Shown here piece by piece: positions 54,250 through 64,000 of a stretch of 64,000 nucleotides of DNA. The position numbers and the translations under genes are program-made. The notes below the pieces were generated by a model that was given only the letters and a program-made list of their open reading frames with translations, made no database searches and was not told the origin of the DNA. The first letter of the stretch is position 1. Every line of letters starts with the position of its first letter. This DNA is from Xestospongia bergquistia (lineage: Eukaryota > Porifera > Demospongiae > Haplosclerida > Petrosiidae), in NCBI GenBank assembly GCA_963965975.1, contig OZ014424.1, positions 2,418,001-2,482,000 of the forward strand, written 5' to 3'.

Positions 54250-57200
54250 TCAAGCTGAGCTAACTTCAGGAAGTTGAGTTTTGAGGGAGATCAGCTCTTC
54301 ATCTAGTTCAGCTACAAGAAAAGAAGAGAAGCCATCATTGTTAAGGGAGTACCTAACTGGATTATTATAAATATGTTTTAGTATCAAATAACAAAGAAGT
54401 GCTGATTAAAAAGTACTAATTTATGTTTTTTTTATGATATCAATAAGAATTGCAATAAATGTTACTGTTGGATTACATATATCAAGGTAATAAATGTTTG
54501 CAGTTGCTCTAACAAAGTTGTCATGATCGAAAAGTGGTAACTAGCTTAGATATTACTCCATAAAAAGTATGCGGCCAGAGACAGTTCAATTAGTCACAAC
54601 TATCACTCTAACATTCGCAGGAAGGGGGGCTCACGGACTGTGAGGTGTGTTGGTGGTTAACAAATACAGTTTAATATCATATGTTGCTATTAATTGTTGG
54701 ATAAAATCATGAGCAGAAATGGACTTAACTGTTATTTTAGATATAAATATGCATATGTATGTCGACAAGTAGCACAGACCCAAAGTAATTACATGGTTAA
54801 CTGACATGTTGTGGATGCTTGTTAAAAAAACAATGCTAAGGTTGTTCTGAACCAGAAATTCAGTAAGTTTGAGATGCAAGGGCATGTAAAAACTGTAGTA
54901 CAAGTTTAGTAGCACATGGAAAATTAAGAAAAATTCTTTCAAAAATCTGTTATCCTGATCAGCAATGTATCTTTTATGGTTGGATAAATGAAATCATAAG
55001 TTATGGTATAAGTGGGGTGTCAAAGAAACCATAGCCTTGAGAAGGAAATGAAATTCTTTAGTAGACAGATAAACTGCAATAGTCAGCTCATGACCACATT
55101 TGGAAGCTTAATACATAGTATTACACAATGAACATTTCCTTATAGTAATACACTTCTTCATCTTTAGCAAGGCTGTAGGTTCCTATGACTCAGTACGTGA
55201 AAAAAACCTGGTTCAATTTAGCAGTCTTATGAGATAAGTTGTGTGTGACAAAAATAATTTGGTCACAGGCTCAAACTAAACAATATCCCTTCAGTAGGTG
55301 ATATTGTATTGATGTTTCATTTACCTGCTAATTCAAAATTTTCATCTTGACAAGCTTTAGTAATCTTCATTTCAAGTTCAACGACCTTTGCTCTAATTTC
55401 TTTCGTAAGAGAATTTTCTTCTATATCTTTCTGTTCAGGCTCTTCCATTCCTACGCCAGGTGTACGTTCCTATTAGAGAAGCAAAAAGAAAAGAAGGGAG
55501 AGAGCAAAATTAAATTATAATTCCTAGCAATAACTTAATGAACCTCAGACCAACTGGCTTCTTGAACTTGTGTTTTATCCTCTACTTCTGTCACACAGAC
55601 TTCAGATGTTGACAAGTGTTCATTGTTATGTTTTACAGCTTGCAGAACCTCTTCTGTCAAAAAATCATTCGTATTCAAATCGTGCTTTGCACATAGATTT
55701 TCTATCAACAACTACAAGAAAAATTATCAAACTAACAACAAACATTTAAATTTAAAGTCAATAAACGTAAGAGATAATATGCTTGAGACTCTCAAGAGTA
55801 AAGAAACAGTATCTAAATTACATACTATACAAAACAATCTAAAAGAAATTGATGCAGTAAACATTATTAACTTTGAAAGCACAAACAAATTAACAATTTC
55901 CGTAAACTTGTACAGAAATGTATGAACTTGTAATTTTTATGGCTTTTCATACCGGAGGATCAGAATCAACTTCATTAGACAATGATCGAGAACGATGATT
56001 CTTACAACATTGACTCCGGGATGTTGTTAACATACATGTAGCCAAAATATTTAGCCAAATCCTGTATATGCCTGGTATCTTAAGTTAAATACATAGCTCT
56101 AGACATAACCAACTGAATTTCTGAGATAACACATTAAAGAGTTGGTATTAAGTGGGTGGTAGCACTGCCTATGTATAGGGATGGTAGAATTTCCTTTTTC
56201 TTTCTGATTTTATGTTAGTCCACAATAGCTCCAACATATTGAGATAATTTTTATATGTTTCAAGCACCACAATAATGACTTCATTGGTAATTAGTGTCTC
56301 TGAGACACATCATCTCACTTAAATTAAATAAATATTTACTATTAAATGAGGAAACAATAACCCAGAACTGAATGTCAGTAGATTCAGTAAATTTGTATCC
56401 TATTTTAACACAAAGGCTATACTCATAGAATTAACCTGAGTGTATCCTCTGTTTACAAACATTTCTTACAATATAAGGTTTAAAATATTTCCACTACTAA
56501 TCTCTAAGAAAGACAGAATCTGTGCTTTGACAAAATATTCTAAGTACAGACATTTTGAGATGACAATTTTAGGAACATCCTTCCCAGGATCTACTAAAAT
56601 ATTCACATGTCTTCAATTCAAATACTATATACCACAAAAATTTACCTGATGAAATGTACACCACTGCTCTAGAACAGAATACAAAGAATCATTACCAATA
56701 CTAAAATAAAAAGAGGTTACAATAACACATGTACTTCATATGACAGTTCTGTTACAACACAATATAAGCAATACATAATAAGACAGTTCTTTATAAGTTG
56801 TATTACCTGGACTGCCTAGATCTCTGCAATACAAGAGACTTAACAAGCTCATTAATGTGTTCAATGTCTAAAAATTAAATAAAATCAATTCATAAGACAG
56901 TCCTTTAGATATGAGATAAAAAATAGTTTGGTTGATTCTGAACATGAATATTAGAGGAAAGATACGGATCAATAACTATTTCTGAGCCTTACAATTTTTT
57001 TAAAATTGTAAAACAAAATAACTATAGTAATTCATTTAAGTAATGTAATGTATTTCTTCCTCTAGTGTTCAGTACATTCAATAATCCATGATAGACTTTA
57101 AATAGTTAGAATGACATTCTAAAAGTCATTTCTCAAGTACTTTTCTTAGTAATGTCTATCATCATCAAAAGTATAGATTAAGGTGGTGTTAGGTGGTGTT

Positions 57201-60200
57201 ACTAATGTTAATAACTTCATAGTATGAGTTCTTTATACCTTTTATTATTTTCCTACTATTCTTCAACTATAACATTATATCAATGATATTTGCCTTTGCT
57301 AAAACATTGAGCTAATTAACTTGGGTGTATCCTCTGTTTATGTGGCAGTCCTTAGTTAATGAATTGACTCAATACAACACAAAGTACATTTTTCTAAGAA
57401 CAGATTGAAGACAAAGATTAGTAATTTGTCTTCCTAGTATGAGACCTACAATCATATGAAGTCTTTTTTGGGCTAACTGCTATTGTTTCTGAAATATGAT
57501 AATAATTATTGAAACTTTAAACAACTTAGCTTTGTAAGCTTATTCATAAAAATGTTGGGGAGGATATACAAAATTTTGAAGATGTACTTATTATTAGAGC
57601 TGAGCAAAAGGTATCTTAACAGTAACCAGTACTATTTTCTATTTTCTGTTTGTCTATTAAGCTATGAACATTTATTAGCAGGTTCCATAATGTGGCCACC
57701 TTAATTAATACCAAGATGAAATCATGACCTTCACTTTAAAAGACGACAGATGCGTCTATATGCATATGGATATATGGATATGTCTATATGTATCGTTAGT
57801 GCATGTTAACCCATTCACTTTAGCATTAGGAGTGGGTGTAAAAAACAGCATAATACCACTATCACAGTACTGTGTCAACGTGAATGCATATTTTGAACAA
57901 ACAGTAGATCAAATGTGTATACATAACATGTCATCTAATGCAATCATAGCATGCGACTATTGTAAGCAACAAAGTATTCTCTACAACATGATTCAATAAA
58001 CTTCATATTCTATCTTTACTAACTTGCATTCAATAATACAACTAATTTACCTTCTTCTTTCTCCATAATTACTCTTTCATCATGAATGTTACTTAACTGG
58101 TCATTTAGACCAGTTAACGTCACGTTCTCTGTTAACAGCAGATCCTCTATATTACTAAGTTCTTCTTTCTGTGTCTCTAACTTGTTTAACAACTCTTTCT
58201 CTTCATTAGATATTCTGGCAGCGTCACGATATTGTCGAGCTACGCAAAACATTGACAGAATAACTACTTTAGCCATCAACAGAGAAAGGCAGGATCACTT
58301 AATTTGATGGAATTGGGAGAGTTACATGTGAAAATAGCTAAATTATCAGCTTGAGAGTTACAATTTAAGAAGTAGAGCAGTAAACCACTTACATCATGCT
58401 GATATACTAGGTAGACATGTGCTTAATATCTAAGTAACACTTACCAGTGACAGCTGTCTTCTTTGCTTCTTGCAACTGTGGTAACTGACTTTCCATATCA
58501 GATATTTTCTTACGAAGGGCAGACAGCTCAGACTGCATTGATAATACCTAGGAAAGACAGGAGAGGAATAAATTGCTAAAAAAGAGAAATGGCTTGAGAT
58601 TGTACTTTTGCAGTAATCTCTTTCACTTCATTGTCCATTGATTTTTCCTTATCTAGTAAACTGAAATCAGAATTTAAAAAATTGACAATAAATTTAGTTC
58701 TTACCCTTTTAGTTGTTCAGAGGGCTTTAAAAGGACTGTAATCAGTTTTAGATGCCATTTTTCAGACTGAGAGCGAGCTTGTTCCAGTTCTTTACTCCTA
58801 GTGATTATTTTGGATATACTTTCATCACTATCATTAATGATAGACTGAATACTAAAGAAAAAATTGAAGCCAGATCACACCATCAACAGTATGTTGTACC
58901 TCTCTTTAGTGGCATTATGGTCTTCTGTGGAAGATGAATATGTGTGTTCAAATTCATTGAAAAGATTCTAGTCAAATGAATAGCAAAATCAAGATTACTC
59001 AAAATACATATATTTACTTATTCTAGAGCTACAGAATCATTACAAAAACACCAATGTCACAATTCTATATATCTTACCACTTGTTGGTGTAATTCTTCTT
59101 CTTTTAGAGTAATTGTAGCTCTTTCCTGATCGAGTTGTTCATGAACTGATGATAGTTCTTTATGAACTGCATTTATCTTATCATTCTCTTCAGCTATCAA
59201 AGAGGTTAACTCCCTAAATATAGAGACAACTTACACACCTACTTATATTTGTAAATGTACCAAAACATAGGATAGCACCACAAACACCAAATGTCTATAC
59301 ACTACATATCACAGTGACATAGTAATATCATATACATTCTACACAATACTAATATCCATGGTTACATGCACCAGTTATTAATTCACAACACTGACATATG
59401 TCTTTCTTGTAGTTGCTGCAGTTTAGCTTGTAGATCTTCAATGTCTTTTTGCACTCTTTCTTCATCTTCTTGCAACTGTTTCTTACAAGCAATGAACTCT
59501 GCAGCTCTTTGAGATACCTCTTCCTACACAATAGATAGATAAATGGATAAATGAATGGACAAATGGATGAATGAAAAGAGAAAAACTGTTAAATTCAGAC
59601 AAAGAAGAGCAACATACCTGTAATAACTGTTCCTTCTTCTCAAGATGTTCTCTGTCAAGAGCAATATGTCTGTGAAGCAAACAATTGCCAGTAGTAAAAA
59701 CTGTCACCAAAAATGAACATAGGCTACCTCTGTTCTTTCTCTATTTTGTCCTTCATTGTATGTAATTTCATTTTGTCTCTATAACAAAAAGAATAGCATA
59801 TTGCTACTGCTACAAAGTAGTAAGCAATCACTCAACATTTTCAAATGTTTGAACTCACTTGGCATTACGAGATAAAAATTCTTTCTCAAGAGAAGAAACT
59901 TCTTTCAATTGCTCATCCTAAAAGTAGGAGCACATAAGATTATACTAAAAGTAACTGCATTACAATAAAGTTCTATTTTAAACCATATCTATATTTCTAT
60001 TTACATTTTGTACTCAATTTAATTGAAGAACATCAGTAATCATTACTAAAATAGAAATATAAACATCTGAACAATACATAATAAATACTGTAGGTTCTAA
60101 TCACCAACAAAGACAAACGCATTAAATGGTTCATTGTTTTTCAATTTCATTTATTAAAAATTTGACTAAGATGTTCCTCATCTGTGGTATATATCACCTT

Positions 60201-63141
60201 TTTATCTTCAATGATTTCTTTATACAGTATGAATATACTATAACACCCAATATCAAAATAGCAATTCCAAGCAGAAAAATTCCAAAACTCGAAATCAACT
60301 TTCCTGGCCATTTAATGAATACAGTGAGAAAGGAAGACTTAATAAAGCTCTGATATTAGAAGAAAAACAACAAGCTCCATTAAAAGAAATGGAAAAAACT
60401 TGTTCTTCATCAAAAGAATGACAATTATGATGGCACCTGATATACCATATTTGGCAATGGTAACAGGCAGCTAATCCACACATACTATACTGCATATAAT
60501 AACTGTTAACTTGTAATAAGGCTCCAAACCAAGTTTAATAGCTTTATCTCACCCATCAGCTACCATTTTATTAACAGAAATGCTAGAAAAACACTACATT
60601 TTGAATAACAGCTACTTGGTAAACTGCAACCAGGGTTTCATTTAGAAAAATGGACAAGGGGAGGCAAAAAAATATTTTGAGAAAATTTAGGGGGGTGAAG
60701 GAACTGTGCACGACAGCACGTCCTCTAGGGTGGTCTGGAGGCATGTCCCCAGAAAATTTCTGAATTTTAGACCCTCTGAGATCGCTTCTGGCACATTTTC
60801 AGACTGTTTGTGCTTTTCAAATGACATGATGAGATGACCATATTTCTGGTGCTGATAAGACACTTAACACCTATAGACCAAGTTATACTGGTGCTGATAA
60901 GGCATTTAGGAGTAATTTAACACCCATAGACTATTGCTGTTTAGGTTAAAAACTGTACATACTCCTTGTGTTTAGCCTATGGTTATCTTATGCTATATAT
61001 TCCTTGTGTTGAGTTTCAGTTCTTTATTCATTACATCCAATTACCCCTTGAAAAAAAATGGACAACCTAATTTCAAAGGGGGGGCAAGACTCTAGCAAGG
61101 GGGGGCAAATGCCCCCCTGCCCCCCCTTAAATGAAACCCTGGCAACAGTGGTACTCTATGGTAATGGAACCAAAAGGCTCCTGATCTGGATTAATAGTAA
61201 TAGTAAATACAATAATAATTTAAGACACAAAGCTACATCAGTAGCTACTGCATAAGCAATAACTAGGCCAGCTAGGGAAGGCAAAGCTCTAGCTTTCAAT
61301 TCTAAGAGAAATCAATATAGCAATGTCTACAAGAACATGACATGTTTGTATTTGATTGTCTTGTGCCAATGTCTTTATTAAATGTCAGTTGATGTTTGAA
61401 ATATGTGGGCCATGACTTGATAACTCTTGAGTCTCATTGGAATGAGTAACCAAAGAAAGTTTAGACACTTGAGAAGGTTTAGACATTCCTTTGTATGGTT
61501 GTTCATAAAGGCTACAGTTCATGAAGACATTAAAGATATACTAAAGGGGTGTGGTTAACAGATAACCTCAGTTGAATATTATAATTAATAATGTCATATT
61601 CTACCTGTCAATGACAAGTCATTATAACATCAACACTGCTAATGGCTACAGAATTTAATGACAAGAAAGACAATAGCAGCAATAAACAGACAAATATATT
61701 ACAAAATAAATATGCACTATTTTACTAAGGAAAGTAAGGCATGGTGAGATTGAGCCTGAGGGTGTATCGGATTTTTATAAGACAAAGTCAACAATCACTT
61801 AGTCAAGGAACAAATGACTTTGCTTCAGTAGACTTTACTTTTGACATATACAAGCCAACAGTCTGTGTCTCTTTATTGCCTAAGTGATTTCACAATCAAC
61901 TTGGTAATGAATTTTGAGGTCACTATCAGTGTTGAGACAGATTACTGCTATTGAGCACACATTTCAAATTATACTGGCTAAATAACATCACTGAATAGCT
62001 CTAATATAGGTGTAACATCTTTCAGTAGCTACATTCATTAAACCCAGGAAATTGCTATGTGATAATCATCAAATGATCTTTAGCATAGTAACCATAAAGC
62101 TATTTTATCTATTTTAATGGCTTTACCTCGAAGAAGTAACCCATTAAAGAAAGAGAACACGTTAACTAGATTCATTTAGCATTGAGTATCAGTATGATAA
62201 ATGGTAACAGCTCTATGGCTAAGACAGTGTAACCTCAGAGTGTTGAAAACATGACCAACAAATTAGTTTGTTTGTCACTCTCTACTCTAATTAATGCTCT
62301 CTCAGGCATAGCACTTCCAAAATCATTATAACAGATGTTGTCATCACTAGTAGAGTGATATCTCTAGTGATTATACAGGTATCACAAACCAACAACAGTG
62401 ATTTTCCTAAATGTGTATAGTGAACAAAGTAAATACTACATAATGCACTAGCCATAAAGCTAACAAGATAATTGAAAAGAGTTCAATAGAGCAAAAATGC
62501 TTGTACCTTCAATTGGATGAGCTGTTGTTGTACTTCATGTTGTAGAGTGAGCTCAGAAGAAAGCAGATTTTGACAATGTGTAATCCATTCTGTAATCTAA
62601 AATGACATACAGAAATGAAATCAGATAACAAAGTAATATTGACTTACAGCTAAATGTGCTTTATCAACAAGTGTTAACTCTTCTGTTACATCAACTGCTT
62701 CCAATTCTTTACTTAGTTCCTCAGCTATAGGAGAGAGAGAGACACACACACAGAGAGAGAGAGAGAGAGACAGAGACACAAAGAGAGAGGTAGAAGGAGA
62801 GTGAGAGAGAAATACATTACTAGAACTAAAAACATACAATGCTAATAAGATATTCTGTGTTACTCACTTAGTACTGATACATAGTAATAGATATCATACT
62901 TATATTACTGATTAGGATAACATGTCAGGAGTTTTAAAATCTTACCTAGTTCATAGTTTTCCTCAGCAAGCGCAGATTCTTCTTTGACTTTTAATTCTTT
63001 CATATGTTGTTTTCTCTATATTAAAAGATGTTTGGTTAGAAGTTCTGGAGGACATAACTTACCATAATACATTGTCTAAGAGCAGTCAGGCTCTCTTCCA
63101 TTACTGATCCATACTGTTTTTCCAAGTCATCTGATTCCAAT
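54250..63141 (-). CDS. Long coiled-coil protein with UVR-like motifs (partial)
   Basis: The last exon (54250-54311) reads AELDEELISLKTQLPEVSSA then stop. It joins in frame with an exon near 55325-55470 ending ACQDENFELA, which together form a UVR-like helical hairpin. A second UVR-like stretch (ARQYRDAARISNEEKELLNK) is in the exon near 58050-58240. Upstream exons are nearly all coiled coil: near 58444-58550 (MQSELSALRKKISDMESQLP), 58704-58852, 59080-59215, 59390-59524, 59618-59670, 59720-59780, 59870-59930, 62505-62598, 62650-62725, 62945-63018 and 63063-63141 (LESDDLEKQYGSVMEESLTA). Intron 59930-62505 is long and carries a transposon-like element. The start codon was not found and probably lies left of the gene's first visible exon, beyond 63141 or outside the window. 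I do not recognise the ortholog; a cytoskeletal, centrosomal or trafficking scaffold is possible. Exon borders are approximate. Confidence 0.72.
60631..61141. mobile_element. 511-bp inverted-repeat element, hAT-like MITE candidate
   Basis: Perfect 14-bp terminal inverted repeats (CAGGGTTTCATTTA at the left, TAAATGAAACCCTG at the right) enclose 511 bp, flanked on both sides by GCAAC (60626-60630 and 61142-61146), a likely 5-bp target duplication. Inside are a G/C-run hairpin near the right end (GGGGGCAAATGCCCCC) and two diverged direct copies of a GGTGCTGATAAG unit (60850-60930). A CAGGG start recalls hAT elements, but 5 bp is short for their 8-bp duplication. No coding capacity. It sits in an intron of the coiled-coil gene. 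Confidence 0.75.
62738..62810. repeat. GA/CA-rich simple repeat
   Basis: AGAGAG and ACACAC runs next to an exon of the coiled-coil gene (coding frame ends near 62725). On the gene strand this is a long pyrimidine tract before the acceptor and may act as its polypyrimidine tract. Confidence 0.8.
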
Positions 63142-64000
63142 CTATAAAAACATATATACACTTTACTACTAACTAGGAATGTAACTGAGCTGTTTAGTGA
63201 TTCTACAACTTTCATGACAATTACTGGTTCCACAAAACTACATGAACTATAGTAATTAAATTAACAAAGCACACTTGATACTACATGGACACAAGCACAC
63301 ACACACAATAATTTATGTAATGCATAATATTGATTCCTTCATAAAGCTGTTAACACACTTACTAATGAATGGCTAATATGGCCTATCTTTGAATTAGTCT
63401 GTTTAACACTCCTGCTAATAATAGCTTTGTTGATGAGTGTAAATTCACTTCATGAAGTGAGCATTCCTTATAATGACAGCTTATTTATAACATGAGGTGT
63501 TCAGTTTAGTCTAGCAGTAAATTAGTACATATTACAACCTAGCACAATTAGTCTAAGTGCTATACATTATATGAATTGCTATACAATCAGTCTCAACAAT
63601 AACTCATGGTCATTGAAACTTCAATTAATAGTACATATAATTACAATTCTTTAACTTGTAAAATGTGACAAAAATAAAAAAAACAACAATTGTTATGATC
63701 AATAGCCAACAGTAGACCATTATAATTATATGTGTGTACTTAAAATTAGATGCATAGACACACAGGTGAGTTGAGGGATGTAAATAGTATTAACCCACAT
63801 CCTGTAATTGTATAAACCACAAACCACAGGTGGCTACATCTTGGATGTTAGCCAACACTTTACTAACTCAGCTGTGTATCAGGGGTGCATAACAGCGCTC
63901 TAGGAATATATAGTCTAACTATCTTGAAGAAACTGAAAACACACAATTGTTTACATTTAGGAAAACCAATATCTATAATACAATAGAGACTGTATTGAGT
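63142..64000. other. No gene seen; probably intron of the coiled-coil gene
   Basis: AT-rich sequence with no coding exon, tRNA or repeat that I can support. It most likely belongs to the first or an upstream intron of the minus-strand coiled-coil gene, or to its promoter. Confidence 0.4.

Noticed and set aside
57724-57999. 91-codon plus-strand frame
   Set aside because: Inside an intron of the minus-strand coiled-coil gene, built on TATGGATA-type simple sequence, no recognisable domain.
58093-58117. Hairpin TAACTGGTC-loop-GACCAGTTA
   Set aside because: Lies within a coding exon and is short; chance complementarity is sufficient.
60126-60353. 75-codon plus-strand frame
   Set aside because: Within an intron of the coiled-coil gene, AT-rich, no family resemblance or splice context.
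1-64000. Provirus, LTR element, CRISPR array, rRNA or tRNA genes
   Set aside because: Read for reverse transcriptase, integrase or capsid motifs, direct-repeat arrays and tRNA box sequences; none found convincingly by eye.

Overview
The window is AT-rich animal nuclear DNA with split genes, short introns and closely packed neighbours. Metazoan families (a many-repeat cadherin, an adhesion/secretin-type receptor, a FilGAP-like RhoGAP) sit beside an ankyrin/coiled-coil/TKL-kinase gene. I infer an early-branching animal, most likely a demosponge of the Amphimedon kind. The lineage is an inference from gene content and architecture, not a database result. I found no provirus, CRISPR array, rRNA or convincing tRNA.

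Layout. 1-7531 (minus): 5' part of a large cadherin gene, with its signal-peptide exon at 7468-7531, running off the left edge. 7703-7942 (minus): mitochondrial ATP synthase subunit f in one coding exon. 8312-16086 (minus): PH + RhoGAP + coiled-coil protein of the ARHGAP22/24/25 family in about 17 exons, one of them a 29-nt microexon. 17620-19983 (plus): SNRNP25, the U11/U12 snRNP 25 kDa protein of the minor spliceosome. 20727-25161 (plus): ankyrin-coiled-coil-kinase gene whose ankyrin repeats match phase-0 exons of 99 bp. 25886-28220 (minus): two-exon seven-transmembrane receptor with a somatomedin B domain. 28495-52488 (minus): an apparently complete BLTP1 (KIAA1109/tweek/Csf1) bridge-like lipid transfer gene filling 24 kb. 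52749-54104 (plus): ubiquitin-like/ankyrin protein resembling ANKUB1, divergent from BLTP1 across 260 bp. 54250 to about 63141 (minus): long coiled-coil protein with two UVR-like motifs, with its 5' end outside the window or unresolved.

Three short inverted-terminal-repeat elements (19366-19644, 22009-22352, 60631-61141) lie in introns and look like non-autonomous DNA transposons. Two near-perfect or perfect palindromes (7126-7173, 21255-21286) also lie in introns. The genes belong to unrelated pathways (adhesion, ATP synthesis, Rho signalling, minor splicing, kinase and receptor signalling, lipid transfer). I see no co-regulated cluster and no clearly new multi-gene system. The most notable items are the ankyrin-kinase architecture, the duplicated Cys-rich module in the receptor, the 51-nt stop-free intron of the ANKUB1-like gene, and the new small transposon families.
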